From: Alteromonas sp. RKMC-009
GTDB taxonomy: Bacteria; Pseudomonadota; Gammaproteobacteria; Enterobacterales; Alteromonadaceae
Assembly (NCBI RefSeq): GCF_003584565.2
Contig: NZ_CP031010.1
Location: forward strand, 4,836,001-4,900,000
DNA: 64,000 bases
Direction of reading: 5' to 3'
Shown here: positions 54,297 through 63,494 of the stretch, piece after piece
How positions within the stretch are numbered: the stretch's first letter is position 1
How the letters are laid out: every line of letters starts with the position of its first letter
The notes under the pieces: generated by a model
The model's database searches: none
What the model saw: the letters and a program-made list of their open reading frames with translations, nothing else
What the model was told of the DNA's origin: nothing
Program-made: the position numbers and the translations under genes

Positions 54297-56756
54297 ATGA
54301 GCACGCGACAAAAGCGACTGCTTTGGCTGGCTCCTGTACTGGGTTTACTGGTTCAGGCTCCGTTTGCCTCCGCAGCGATAAAACAAACAAAGGGCGACTT
54401 CGAAGATAAATTCAGACAACTCGACGAAGTACTTCCTACCCCTAACGTATACAGAAACGCCGCCGGTGAAGCTGGTCATCAGTACTGGCAGCAGCAAGTC
54501 GATTACGTCATTAATGCAAAACTCGACGAAGAAAAACGCCGCATTGATGCTTCTGAAAAGATTTCTTATCACAACAATTCACCTGACACGCTGAAGTATC
54601 TTTGGATCCAGCTTGATCAGAACAAGTTCCGTGATGATTCCATGTCAGCCCTCACCACTACCTTTGGCGGCATCGGTAACCGTGGTCCGGCGACTCAGTC
54701 AGCCAGCGGCGACAGCCCGGCTAAACTGAGTATGGGTGCACTGCGCCGTCAGCAATTCGTTGACGATCACGAACTGGGCTATCAAATTAAAGCCGTTGAA
54801 AGTGCCGGCAAAGCGCTGCATCACGTGATTGTAGGTACGCTGATGCGTGTAGACCTGGCAACACCGCTGAAGCCGGGTAAATCAGTCGATTTCACCATCG
54901 AATTCGGTTACAACATTGTTGAAGAAGACGCAGTCTCTGCCCGTTCCGGATATGAGCACTTCCCTGATGACGAGCGCGAAGGCGGCAACGACATCTTCCT
55001 GCTGGCACAGTGGTTCCCCCGTCTGGCGGCTTACACTGACTACGAAGCCTGGACGAATAAAGAATTTATCGGCCGCGGTGAATTTACCCTGGAATTCGGT
55101 AACTACGATGTGTCTATGACCGTACCGGCTGACCACATTGTTTCTTCTACCGGTGTGCTGCAGAACCCGAAAGACGTACTTACCAGCACTCAGCGTAAGC
55201 GTCTGGAAGAAGCGAAAACCGCTGATCGTCCGGTCTTTATCGTAACCGCCGAAGAAGCGCTGGAAAACGAGAAAGAAGGCACAGGCAAAACCAAAACCTG
55301 GCGTTTCAAAGCTGACAACGTGCGTGATTTTGCGTGGGCATCTTCACGTAAATTCATGTGGGATGCCAAAGGCGTAGAGCAGGACGGTCCGCAGAAACAC
55401 GTTATGGCCATGTCTTTCTATCCGAAGGAAGGTGGCGATCTGTGGAAGAAATATTCTACAGAGTCAGTGGTGCATACGCTGGACGTATATAACCGTTTCA
55501 CCTTCAGCTACCCGTACCCTACAGCCCAGTCTGTTAACGGTCCTGTTGGCGGTATGGAATATCCGATGATTTCCTTCAACGGCCCGCGTACTGAGTTACA
55601 GGACGATGGTTCACGTACTTACTCGCTGTCTGAAAAGCGCTTCCTCATCGGTGTGGTTATCCACGAAGTGGGTCACAACTACTTCCCGATGATCGTTAAC
55701 TCTGACGAACGTCAGTGGACCTGGATGGATGAAGGCCTGAACAGCTTCCTGGACGGCGTTGCCGGCCGCGAGTGGGATCCGAACATTCCATGGGGTGTTG
55801 AACCCCGCGATGTTACCGGCTACATGAAGTCTTCATCTCAGGTACCCATCATGACCCAGTCTGACTCGGTACTGCACCTGGGTCCGAATGCTTACACCAA
55901 GCCGGCAGTTGCACTGAACATTCTGCGCGAAACCATTCTTGGTCGTGAGCTGTTTGATTTTGCCTTTAAAGAGTATGCACAGCGCTGGATGTTCAAGCGT
56001 CCTACGCCATCTGACTTCTTCCGGACAATGGAAGAAGCTTCCGGTGTCGATCTCGACTGGTTCTTCCGTGGCTGGTTCTATACCACCGATCACGTCGATA
56101 TTTCACTGGACCGTGTGTACAAGCTGCGCCTGGACACGAAAGATCCTGACATCGACCTGGCCCGTCAGCGTGAAGCTGAAATGGAAAAGCCTCTGTCTCT
56201 GACCGACGAGCGCAACCGTGAAGAAGGCCGCAAGCTGTGGGTTGAGCGTTTCGACGACATCAAAGATTTCTACGATGACAACGATCAGTACACACCAACC
56301 AACAAAGACCGTAACAAGTACCGCGAATTCCTGAACAAACTGGAACCGTGGGAACGTGAAACCTTTGAGCGTGCTGTACGTGAAGACAAAAACTACTACG
56401 TCATGGACTTCAGTAACCTGGGCGGACTGGTTATGCCAATTCTGCTGGAAATGGAATTTGCAGACGGTACCAAACAGTCAATGCGTATTCCTGCTGAAAT
56501 CTGGCGTCGTACACCGAATGCCGTCTCTAAGCTGGTCGTGACCGACAAAGATAAAGAGCTGGTAAGTGTTACTGTGGATCCCCGCTGGGAAACTGCTGAC
56601 GTAGATGTGGAAAACAACTACTATCCGCGCCGCATTATTCCTTCACGTATTGAAGCGTATAAAGCGAAGAAGAGCGAAGCCCGTACCTCAATGGATCTGA
56701 TGCAGGACAGCAAAGCTGAACTGAAAACAGATGACGGAGAGGGTGATGACAACTAA
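54297..56756 (+). CDS. M1 family metallopeptidase (aminopeptidase N-like), exported
   Basis: An 819-residue protein with a signal peptide (cleavage near ASAA, about residue 26). The zinc site HEVGHN (about residue 455) with the downstream glutamate in WMDEGLNSF marks the gluzincin M1 clan. PVGGMEYPMIS takes the place of the usual GAMEN exopeptidase motif. The final third (about 620-819) is charged, with KDRNKYREFLNKLEPWERE, and may be a separate helical domain. AAGGAAATT precedes the ATG. The next gene overlaps its 3' end by 11 bp, suggesting a functional pair. Confidence 0.9.
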   Translation: MSTRQKRLLWLAPVLGLLVQAPFASAAIKQTKGDFEDKFRQLDEVLPTPNVYRNAAGEAGHQYWQQQVDYVINAKLDEEKRRIDASEKISYHNNSPDTLKYLWIQLDQNKFRDDSMSALTTTFGGIGNRGPATQSASGDSPAKLSMGALRRQQFVDDHELGYQIKAVESAGKALHHVIVGTLMRVDLATPLKPGKSVDFTIEFGYNIVEEDAVSARSGYEHFPDDEREGGNDIFLLAQWFPRLAAYTDYEAWTNKEFIGRGEFTLEFGNYDVSMTVPADHIVSSTGVLQNPKDVLTSTQRKRLEEAKTADRPVFIVTAEEALENEKEGTGKTKTWRFKADNVRDFAWASSRKFMWDAKGVEQDGPQKHVMAMSFYPKEGGDLWKKYSTESVVHTLDVYNRFTFSYPYPTAQSVNGPVGGMEYPMISFNGPRTELQDDGSRTYSLSEKRFLIGVVIHEVGHNYFPMIVNSDERQWTWMDEGLNSFLDGVAGREWDPNIPWGVEPRDVTGYMKSSSQVPIMTQSDSVLHLGPNAYTKPAVALNILRETILGRELFDFAFKEYAQRWMFKRPTPSDFFRTMEEASGVDLDWFFRGWFYTTDHVDISLDRVYKLRLDTKDPDIDLARQREAEMEKPLSLTDERNREEGRKLWVERFDDIKDFYDDNDQYTPTNKDRNKYREFLNKLEPWERETFERAVREDKNYYVMDFSNLGGLVMPILLEMEFADGTKQSMRIPAEIWRRTPNAVSKLVVTDKDKELVSVTVDPRWETADVDVENNYYPRRIIPSRIEAYKAKKSEARTSMDLMQDSKAELKTDDGEGDDN

Positions 56757-57279
56757 GTCTCACCGCATGATTCAGTGGAGCCTTGCGGCTCTGCTGTTGA
56801 TGGTTTGTCAGGCAGTCTCTGCCCATCAGATTAAAGCGGCAATCACCACGGTTCTGTTCAATCCGAGAACAGAAAATATTGAGGTGATGCACCGGTTTAA
56901 TCTGCATGATGCGGAACATGCTGTAAAAGCACTGTTCGATAAGCGTGCAGATATTCTGGATGACAAAACCACTCAGCAGGCTTTCACTGATTATGTGATG
57001 GCCCGCTTTGCATTACTGAATGCAGATGGCGAAAGTCTGGGGTTGAAAACTGTAGGTTATGAAGTGGATGGTAAGTTTTTCTGGGTTTATCAGGAAACCG
57101 AACAACCACCGTCGCTGGAAGGTCTCAGTATCCGTCACGATGCACTCAGAGACTTGTGGCCGGCACAAATTAACACTCTTAACGTGGAAGGACAGGGCGA
57201 CGTAAAAACCCTGACATTCCGTGATAACGTGGAATTACTCAGTGTGGAGTTCGCTAACAGCTCTGCACGCCACCACTAA
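56746..57279 (+). CDS. DUF6702 family exported protein
   Basis: A 177-residue protein with a signal peptide (about residues 1-26, ending VSAHQ). The mature part begins HQIKAAITTVLFNPRTENIEVMHRF, matching the DUF6702 style in which an N-terminal His begins a beta-rich domain. It ends in a histidine pair. The ATG at 56746 has GGAG 6 nt upstream and lies inside the metallopeptidase gene, so translation is coupled. Function is unknown; it is likely a periplasmic partner of the peptidase because of the shared operon. Confidence 0.8.
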   Translation: MTTKSHRMIQWSLAALLLMVCQAVSAHQIKAAITTVLFNPRTENIEVMHRFNLHDAEHAVKALFDKRADILDDKTTQQAFTDYVMARFALLNADGESLGLKTVGYEVDGKFFWVYQETEQPPSLEGLSIRHDALRDLWPAQINTLNVEGQGDVKTLTFRDNVELLSVEFANSSARHH

Positions 57280-57360
57280 AGTCTTATATCTTCACATTGA
57301 CCCGCTTGCCCGTATTGCATCATAGTTAACCACACTGTTTTCGCGTTACGGGTAAGTGTT

Positions 57361-57642
57361 ATGTCTGAAACGACTCCTCAAACCAACAGCTTCACTGACA
57401 AAAAGAATATTATGTGGGTGTTGCTATCCGGCGCTATGGCCATTCTTTTTGTTGCGCTGTTATTTATTCCGGGCGCCACCAGCCCCGACAGCACCCTTTC
57501 AATTTATGCCGCCATGCTATGGTGCGGTATTTTCTCCGCTACGGTTTTCCGTTACCTGGGCAAAAACGGCTGGACCGGATTTGCAGCAGGCAGTGCAGCC
57601 GGATTCTGTATTCAGCTCCTTTCTGCATTCGTGACACTATGA
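57361..57642 (+). CDS. Small membrane protein upstream of AarF-type kinase
   Basis: A 93-residue protein with three hydrophobic helices (about 16-37, 45-62, 70-92). No family is recognised. GGTAAG lies before the ATG. Its TGA overlaps the ATG of the kinase gene (ATGA), so the two are coupled. A TTGACC at 57297 with CATAGT 18 bp later could be the promoter of the pair. Confidence 0.75.
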   Translation: MSETTPQTNSFTDKKNIMWVLLSGAMAILFVALLFIPGATSPDSTLSIYAAMLWCGIFSATVFRYLGKNGWTGFAAGSAAGFCIQLLSAFVTL

Positions 57643-58955
57643 GCGATGAGCCGGACGGCAAACCCGTCCCCTCTGGCAGACTGTCGCGGGTAATAGGTCT
57701 GGGTTCTCTGGCTGGCCGCATAGCCGGCAATATGGTGACCAGTGGTGCCGGACAATTACTGAAAGGGCAGCGGCCTGCCATGGCTGACTTGTTGCTGACG
57801 CCGGCCAACATCACACGCATAGCTGACAAACTGGCCACCATGCGCGGTGCCGCCATGAAAGTAGGGCAACTTATTTCCATGGACGGCGGAGACTTTCTTC
57901 CTGAAGAACTGTCCGCAATCCTTGCCCGTCTGCGGGAAGATGCCAGTCCGATGCCCAAAGCCCAGCTTACTGAAGTGCTGAGCAATGCACTGGGTGAAAA
58001 CTGGCAGAATTATATGCTGTATTTCTCTTTTGCCCCTGTCGCCGCCGCGTCTATCGGCCAGGTCCATAAAGCCATCACCCCCGACGGCACAATGCTGGCG
58101 TTAAAAGTCCAGTACCCCGGCGTACGTGAAAGCATCGACAGTGATGTTGATAACGTGGCGACACTGGTTCGCATGAGTGGCCTCATCCCCAAAACGCTGA
58201 ATATTGCGCCGGTGCTGGAAGAAGCGAAACAGCAGCTTAAACAGGAAGCAGACTACCTGCGGGAAGCCTATATGCTGGACACCTACCGTTCCCGTTTGCA
58301 GGATGATGATGCGTTTATTGTGCCCCGCAGCTACCCGTCGCTATGTACTGAAAATGTCCTTGCCATGTCTTTTGAAAAAGGGGATGACATAGAGTCGGTA
58401 CTGCATCTGGAACAAGACCTGCGCAACGGGGTCATGAGCGCACTGATGCGGTTGTTTTTCAGAGAAGTCTTCGATTTCAAACTGATACAGAGCGACCCGA
58501 ATCTGGCAAATTACCGCTATGACTCCGTTTCCGGAAAAATTATTCTGCTGGATTTCGGTGCCACCAGAGAAATTACCCCGGCCATGGCTGAAGGATACCG
58601 TTCGCTGTTGCGCGCGGCGGCAAACAATGACGCTGACGCCATGCTCAGTGCAGCGTTGTCTATAGGACTTGTCACGAGTGAACATACCACTCAGCAGCAA
58701 ACCAAAGTCGTTGAACTCGGCATGACCGCCTGTGAAGCGATACATGTTGACGGCAGCTATGATTTTGGTAACAGTGACCTGATAATGCGGTTACACAATA
58801 TGGGCACCGCACTGACGTACCGGGAAAATTTCTGGCATGTGCCTCCGGCAGATGCTCTGTTCATTCACCGTAAATTGGGCGGATTATTCCTGCTGGCCAA
58901 ACGGTTAAAAGTACAGATGAATCTACGCCAGATTGCTTCACCCTGGATTCAGTAG
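57639..58955 (+). CDS. ABC1/AarF family atypical kinase-like protein (UbiB/ADCK type)
   Basis: A 438-residue protein. RGAAMKVGQLISMDGGDFLPEEL contains the KxGQ motif special to ABC1/UbiB proteins. AAASIGQVHKA is the alanine-rich loop; LALKVQYPG has the ATP-binding lysine. QSDPNLANYRYD and IILLDFGATREI form the catalytic and metal loops. Such proteins support ubiquinone synthesis or lipid handling; ATPase rather than protein kinase activity is typical. There is no C-terminal membrane anchor of the E. coli UbiB kind. The start at 57639 is set by the ATGA overlap. It converges on the DUF6482 gene with a 7-bp overlap. Confidence 0.9.
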   Translation: MSDEPDGKPVPSGRLSRVIGLGSLAGRIAGNMVTSGAGQLLKGQRPAMADLLLTPANITRIADKLATMRGAAMKVGQLISMDGGDFLPEELSAILARLREDASPMPKAQLTEVLSNALGENWQNYMLYFSFAPVAAASIGQVHKAITPDGTMLALKVQYPGVRESIDSDVDNVATLVRMSGLIPKTLNIAPVLEEAKQQLKQEADYLREAYMLDTYRSRLQDDDAFIVPRSYPSLCTENVLAMSFEKGDDIESVLHLEQDLRNGVMSALMRLFFREVFDFKLIQSDPNLANYRYDSVSGKIILLDFGATREITPAMAEGYRSLLRAAANNDADAMLSAALSIGLVTSEHTTQQQTKVVELGMTACEAIHVDGSYDFGNSDLIMRLHNMGTALTYRENFWHVPPADALFIHRKLGGLFLLAKRLKVQMNLRQIASPWIQ

Positions 58956-59257
58956 GGTAATGCCATAGTGAATGGTAACGCTACAGAATGTGACGCTTTC
59001 GGCGGATTACCAATCATCTCATCGTAGGGGGTGTCATGCTTCATCACCGATTTTTCTACATGACAATGAGCGAACAACTCGCGGATCTGTCCTGCACTGT
59101 AAAAACGCATGGGCTTGTCTTCGTTATCGTAAACCAGTCCCGAACGCTGGCCGATGCAAATAAGCACCAGATATACGTTCATTTCGAATGACTGTACTTC
59201 AAGGTAATTAATCACTACAGGGTCGTTTTCGATATCGCGAAAGTAGAATTTGTTCAT
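58949..59257 (-). CDS. DUF6482 family protein
   Basis: A 102-residue soluble protein. MNVYLVLICIGQRSGLVYDNEDKPMRFYSAGQIRELF and PYDEMIGNPP match the general pattern I know for DUF6482, a small protein common in marine Gammaproteobacteria. Function is unknown. It is a single gene with a GGAGAG ribosome site, converging on the AarF-type kinase gene. Confidence 0.75.
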   Translation of the reverse strand: MNKFYFRDIENDPVVINYLEVQSFEMNVYLVLICIGQRSGLVYDNEDKPMRFYSAGQIRELFAHCHVEKSVMKHDTPYDEMIGNPPKASHSVALPFTMALPY

Positions 59258-59618
59258 CGCTGCTCTCCGTTAACCTGTCTGAAGTGTACAAATACCATTC
59301 AGAAAGGACTACTTTTACAGGCGGAATTCCCATTAAGATGTTGTAATGAAGCGCTCCGTTTTTTCGCATTTTTTCTGGTTATAGCAAAGATAATGCGATC
59401 AAAATCAGGCTTTTCTGAGTAGAAAAGTGTTAGAAAAGAGGAATTTGCTATTAGTACGGAACAAATTGATCCATTGATTCTCAAAACAGAGAACACATCT
59501 CTGGTAGTATGATAGCCGTGCTATCTCAGGACAGTTGAATTCAGCCAATTTCTGAGGCGAATGTCCTGAGGTAGCACGGGTTTATGATCCAGAGGGAACA
59601 TTACAGGGTGAAAAGTTT
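59258..59618. promoter_or_regulatory. Control region of DUF6482 and DUF3014 genes
   Basis: This 361-bp gap is divergent. A TATGAT -10-like hexamer lies at 59508-59513, without a good -35. A long stem-loop begins a few bases later (separate entry), followed by about 40 nt of leader to the DUF3014 ATG. The left half (59290-59460) is AT-rich with no recognisable element. Confidence 0.5.
59516..59579 (+). ncRNA. Long stem-loop in the DUF3014 5' leader (unassigned RNA element)
   Basis: 18 bp pair between 59516-59533 and 59562-59579, with one G-U wobble if read on the plus strand (CCGTGCTATCTCAGGACA with its partner arm). The 28-nt loop may fold further (TTCAG/CTGAG). It lies just after a -10-like TATGAT, so it would sit at the very 5' end of the transcript. 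No U tract follows, so it is not a terminator. No known RNA family is recognised. Confidence 0.6.
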
Positions 59619-60467
59619 ATGAGTGATGATTCAGAGAAGAAAACGCTGGCGCCGCACATTTTAATTATCGCGGTGATTGTAGTGGTCATAATTGCAGTTC
59701 TGTTGTGGCCGTCGAAGGAAGAACCTGCACCGGTTACCGAAGAAGTGCCGGCAGAAGAAATGCCAGTTCTGCCTGACGAGCCGGACGATTTTCAGCCCGC
59801 CCCGCCACCGGAACCGGTAGATATTGATCCCGTTGACGAGCCGGAACCCATGCCGGAACAACCAGAGCCTGAACCGGAACCTCTGGATGTGTCGGATAAG
59901 GGCGTAGAAGAAGCCTTAAATGCTATTTCAGGTACGGAAGAAGCGAATAACCTGATTGTGAATGAGGGTCTTATTCAGCGCTTTGTAGTTACGGTGACCA
60001 ATCTGGCCAATGATGAAATGCCGGCGGCCCAGCAGGTACCGTTAACCGCACCGGAGCAAACATTCAAAGTTTACCGTCAGGCTGATAAAGAGTGGATTGA
60101 TGCCGCCAGCTACAAGCGATACACGCCGTACGTTACCATGATGGAAAGTTTTGATAACGAAGCACTGCTTGACCTGTTCAAGCGCTACAAAGGGGAAATC
60201 CAGTCGAAGTATGACGAGATTGGACAGCCCGGCCAGCCGTTTGAATCTGTCGTGGTGGAAGCTATCGATCAACTGCTCGATACCCCGGAAGTACCTGTTC
60301 CGGTAGAAGTGTACTCGGACTCAGTGGCCTACAAATATGCTGATCCGCAACTGGAAGAACTCAGCACGCCGCAAAAGCAATTGCTGAGAACTGGTCCGGA
60401 CAATATGCGCCGTATTAAAGCGAAATTACGGGAATTGAAATCCCTGCTTGCAGATGATGGATTTTAA
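59619..60467 (+). CDS. DUF3014 domain protein, membrane-anchored
   Basis: A 282-residue protein: short cytoplasmic tail, one membrane helix (about 13-30), a Pro/Glu-rich linker (about 33-92), and a C-terminal domain (about 95-282) with NNLIVNEGLIQRFVVTVTNLANDEMP and YTPYVTMMESFDNEALLDLF, the DUF3014 signature. The acidic proline-rich stretch probably spans part of the periplasm. Function is unknown. The DUF1285 gene overlaps its 3' end by 14 bp. A long hairpin lies in its leader. Confidence 0.88.
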   Translation: MSDDSEKKTLAPHILIIAVIVVVIIAVLLWPSKEEPAPVTEEVPAEEMPVLPDEPDDFQPAPPPEPVDIDPVDEPEPMPEQPEPEPEPLDVSDKGVEEALNAISGTEEANNLIVNEGLIQRFVVTVTNLANDEMPAAQQVPLTAPEQTFKVYRQADKEWIDAASYKRYTPYVTMMESFDNEALLDLFKRYKGEIQSKYDEIGQPGQPFESVVVEAIDQLLDTPEVPVPVEVYSDSVAYKYADPQLEELSTPQKQLLRTGPDNMRRIKAKLRELKSLLADDGF

Positions 60468-61011
60468 CCGGTTTCAGGCTCAGATAGAGTCGCACCCGTC
60501 AGATGACGGGTGCAACCTCCCTCCGGTAGAACAATGGCATCCGCTATTTTGCGGTAACATCGATATGTGCATCACTGCCTCCGGTGAATGGCAATATCAG
60601 CAATCTCCTGTTACACGATTATCCCTTGTCAGGCTTTTTTCCTCTGTTTTAGTAAAAGAAAATGACGATTATTTTCTGGTAACGCCGGTGGAGAAAGTCG
60701 GTATACAGGTAGAGGATGTGCCTTTTGTCATTATTCAGTGGGCAATGGAAGATAATCACCTCAGATTAACCACACAAACCGGTGATACATTCACTGTCAG
60801 CGCCTCTCATCCCGGCACACTGCGGGCTTCTTTAGACGGCACCTTTTTACCTTACGTGAATGTCCGGCGTAACTTGTGGGCCAGACTTCATCAGAATGTT
60901 TACTATCAGTTACTCAACGAAGCTGAGGAAAAAACAGCACCCGACGGCACCACCCGCTTTACAGTTCAAAGCGGTGACTATGAACTCATTCTCGGAGAAA
61001 TCAGCGAATAA
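60454..61011 (+). CDS. DUF1285 domain protein
   Basis: A 185-residue cytosolic protein. WHPLFCGNIDMCITASGEWQYQQSPVTRLSLVRLFSSVL followed by VTPVEKVGIQVEDVPF is the DUF1285 signature. Members are widespread in Gammaproteobacteria and have no established function. Two adjacent ATGs (60454 and 60457) are possible starts inside the DUF3014 gene; neither has a strong ribosome site, so coupling is likely. Confidence 0.88.
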   Translation: MMDFNRFQAQIESHPSDDGCNLPPVEQWHPLFCGNIDMCITASGEWQYQQSPVTRLSLVRLFSSVLVKENDDYFLVTPVEKVGIQVEDVPFVIIQWAMEDNHLRLTTQTGDTFTVSASHPGTLRASLDGTFLPYVNVRRNLWARLHQNVYYQLLNEAEEKTAPDGTTRFTVQSGDYELILGEISE

Positions 61012-61078
61012 CCTTTGCCATACTGGCATCCGCACAGTCATTTCATTACAGTAGAAAACTCACACACTGATAACGATA

Positions 61079-62368
61079 ATGACAATGAAAAAACTCTCTT
61101 TATGTATAACAGCCCTGTTGGGACTGAACACTTTACCTCTGCAGGCAGACACCCTCATTCATGCCGGCAACTTATTTTCTGCAACTGACGACTCTCTGCA
61201 AAGCCGGATGACAATTGTGGTCGACGGCAACAAGATAACCGCGGTGAAAAAAGGCTATATCAGCGCTGAAGACGGCGACACAGTGATTGACCTTAAAAAT
61301 CATACCGTGATGCCGGGACTGATGGACATGCACGTTCACCTTTCCTCCCAGCAGGGCCCGTCTTCTTATATGGAACGCTTCACACTTAACGAAGCTGACT
61401 ACACCCTGAAAGCGGCACACTTTGCGGAGAAAACCCTGTCTGCCGGCTTTACAACCGTACGTAATCTGGGTGACGAATACAACGAAACCATCGCACTGCG
61501 AAAAGCCATCGATAAAGGTCTGGCACAGGGGCCACGTATTTTCTCTGCCGGTAAATCGATTGCGACAACCGGCGGACATGCAGATCCCAGTAACGGGATG
61601 GCACACAAACTTCGCCCTGATGTCGGACCGGAGCAGGGAGTTATAAACGGCGTTGCAGAAGCCCGCGATGCAGTACGGCAGCGCTATCAGGATGGTGCTG
61701 ACGTGATAAAAATCACTGCCACCGGCGGCGTTCTGAGCGTAGCGAAAAGCGGCCAGAATCCGCAATTTATGGACGATGAACTGGAAGCCATTGTTGCTAC
61801 AGCTAATGACTACGGCATGACAGTGGCTGTGCATGCTCACGGAAAAGAAGGTATGAAGCGGGCCATTAAGGCCGGTGTGACGTCTATCGAGCATGGTACT
61901 TACATGGACGATGAGATCATGGATTTGATGAAAGAACACGGCACCTGGTACACCCCGACTATTCTCGCCGGCGAGTTTGTGGCTCAGAAAGCGAAAATCG
62001 ACGGATTCTTTCCGGAACTTGTCAGACCCAAAGCGGCCGCCATCGGCCCGTTGATCCAAAACACCTTCTCCAAAGCGTATAAAGCGGGTGTAAGCATTGT
62101 GTTTGGCACTGACAGCGGCGTTTCAGCACATGGCGATAACGCTCAGGAGTTTGCACTGATGACAGAAGCTGGCATGCCTGCTGCTGAAGCATTGCGCAGT
62201 GCAATGGTTTCACCGGCGAAACTGCTGAATATCAGTGATGAACTCGGCACTATCGAAAGCGGTAAACTGGCCGACATCATTGCAGTTGAAGGTAATCCCC
62301 TTGAGGACATCAGGGTGATGGAGAAGGTTGTCTTTGTTATGAAGGACGGGGCAATCTTCAAACAATAA
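61079..62368 (+). CDS. Amidohydrolase family protein, exported (imidazolonepropionase/prolidase-like)
   Basis: A 429-residue metal-dependent hydrolase with a signal peptide (cleavage near LQAD, about residue 21). Metal ligands are in [10 protein letters not shown] (HxH), the likely carbamylated lysine in [11 protein letters not shown], then [16 protein letters not shown] and the catalytic aspartate in [11 protein letters not shown]. This layout is that of secreted Xaa-Pro or Xaa-Arg dipeptidase-type amidohydrolases. The peptide substrate is not certain. It is followed 9 bp later by a VTT membrane protein gene. Confidence 0.9.
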   Translation: MTMKKLSLCITALLGLNTLPLQADTLIHAGNLFSATDDSLQSRMTIVVDGNKITAVKKGYISAEDGDTVIDLKNHTVMPGLMDMHVHLSSQQGPSSYMERFTLNEADYTLKAAHFAEKTLSAGFTTVRNLGDEYNETIALRKAIDKGLAQGPRIFSAGKSIATTGGHADPSNGMAHKLRPDVGPEQGVINGVAEARDAVRQRYQDGADVIKITATGGVLSVAKSGQNPQFMDDELEAIVATANDYGMTVAVHAHGKEGMKRAIKAGVTSIEHGTYMDDEIMDLMKEHGTWYTPTILAGEFVAQKAKIDGFFPELVRPKAAAIGPLIQNTFSKAYKAGVSIVFGTDSGVSAHGDNAQEFALMTEAGMPAAEALRSAMVSPAKLLNISDELGTIESGKLADIIAVEGNPLEDIRVMEKVVFVMKDGAIFKQ

Positions 62369-62377
62369 CGGAAGATT

Positions 62378-62962
62378 ATGCCCATAACGAAAAAGTTAAA
62401 ACGTACGACGAAGAAAATGGTGGATTCCAGGCACATGCTGAAAGGCATTACCCTGGCGTCATTTCTGGAATCTACCATCGTACCTGTGCCCCTGGAAGCG
62501 ATCCTTATACCGCTGATGCAGGCAAGAAGGGAAAAGCTCTGGAGCATTGCCCTGATGGCCACTCTGGGGTGTGTTATTGGTGCATTATTCGGTTATGCGC
62601 TGGGGTATTATCTTTTCGATCTAACCGGCGACTGGATCATTAACACCTTTTCTGACCCGGAACAGTTTAAGCAAGTTTCAGCTAAAATGGAGCAGCAGGG
62701 GTTCTGGTTTGTGCTGACGCTCGGAATTGCCCCCATTCCGTTTCAGATAGCCATGCTGGCAGCGGGTGCAACAAAATACTCCCTGCTGTTGTTCTTACTG
62801 GCCACGGTCATCGCCAGGTCCATAAGGTATTTTGGTCTGGCACTGGCGGTATATGTTGCCGGAGACAAAGCTGAAGCGTTAATCAGGCGATACAAAACGA
62901 AAGCAATACTGGCACTGACTGTCGTCGTGCTGTTGATCTGGTATATCACTACATTGTTTTAA
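62378..62962 (+). CDS. VTT-domain (DedA/YqaA-type) membrane protein
   Basis: A 194-residue protein with about five hydrophobic helices. LASFLESTIVPVPLEAILIPLMQARR and GALFGYALGYYLFD followed by GIAPIPFQIAMLAAGATKYSLLLFLLAT carry the VTT (DedA/SNARE-associated) pattern. The N-terminus is highly basic. DedA-superfamily proteins take part in lipid carrier recycling and membrane homeostasis; the YqaA subgroup is not characterised. Linked to the amidohydrolase gene by 9 bp. Confidence 0.88.
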   Translation: MPITKKLKRTTKKMVDSRHMLKGITLASFLESTIVPVPLEAILIPLMQARREKLWSIALMATLGCVIGALFGYALGYYLFDLTGDWIINTFSDPEQFKQVSAKMEQQGFWFVLTLGIAPIPFQIAMLAAGATKYSLLLFLLATVIARSIRYFGLALAVYVAGDKAEALIRRYKTKAILALTVVVLLIWYITTLF

Positions 62963-62987
62963 CCGGGCAACAGCGCTAAATTTAATT

Positions 62988-63007
62988 TGATAATAATTCT
63001 CATTTGC
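62988..63007. promoter_or_regulatory. Fur box upstream of the two small genes
   Basis: TGATAATAATTCTCA (62988-63002) matches the 7-1-7 Fur palindrome at 14 of 15 positions, and the 19-bp window 62989-63007 matches the classic Fur box at 14 of 19. It lies 33 bp before the start of the next gene, where Fur-Fe2+ would block the promoter. Confidence 0.75.
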
Positions 63008-63035
63008 ATTACTTTTAATTCAGGAGGTGCATATG

Positions 63036-63494
63036 ATGAAAACCCATTATCTTAGCCCGGAATACTGGAAGTGGCTGCAATCCCACCCGGAGCATGCCCG
63101 CAACCATTTTACACAAACCAGTCAAACTGCGCTGGAAAAGGCAAAGTCCGGTGAAATGGAATCCGCCCGTCAGACAGCAGGGGAAGCTTATGAGATCGCG
63201 CAGGCGGTATTGCTTTCTTTGCAGGCACCGGAAACCTCCCCGGCCTCACAGAGAAAAGATTTGACCGCTTATGGTGCTGCTGCCATACAGTTTGCACGCA
63301 GCCATGCTGCTACAGGGAACATTGAAGATGCTGCCACCTGTCTTGATGCGGCATCACAGCAAATCTATGCGCTGGCCCCGCTGTTTGCATTACACCCTGA
63401 GTTACTGACGATGCTGCAACAAATTACGTTTTCACTGCAGAAAGGGCTGGCCTTCTACCAACGGCAAACATTATCTTCAAGGGTACTTCACTAG
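63036..63494 (+). CDS. Helical protein of unknown function behind a Fur box
   Basis: A 152-residue predicted all-helical, soluble protein without signal peptide. It opens HYLSPEYWKWLQSHPEHARNHF and contains alanine-rich helices reminiscent of TPR-like packing (ARQTAGEAYEIAQAVLLSL; GNIEDAATCLDAASQQIYAL). No family is recognised. AGGAGG lies 8 nt before the ATG at 63036, an excellent ribosome site, and a second ATG is one codon earlier. The Fur box suggests iron-repressed expression. Its TAG overlaps the GTG of a following 59-residue gene. Confidence 0.75.
   Translation: MKTHYLSPEYWKWLQSHPEHARNHFTQTSQTALEKAKSGEMESARQTAGEAYEIAQAVLLSLQAPETSPASQRKDLTAYGAAAIQFARSHAATGNIEDAATCLDAASQQIYALAPLFALHPELLTMLQQITFSLQKGLAFYQRQTLSSRVLH

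Noticed and set aside
61172..62059. A 295-codon minus-strand frame
   Set aside because: Antisense to the amidohydrolase, whose metal-binding motifs are all present on the plus strand.
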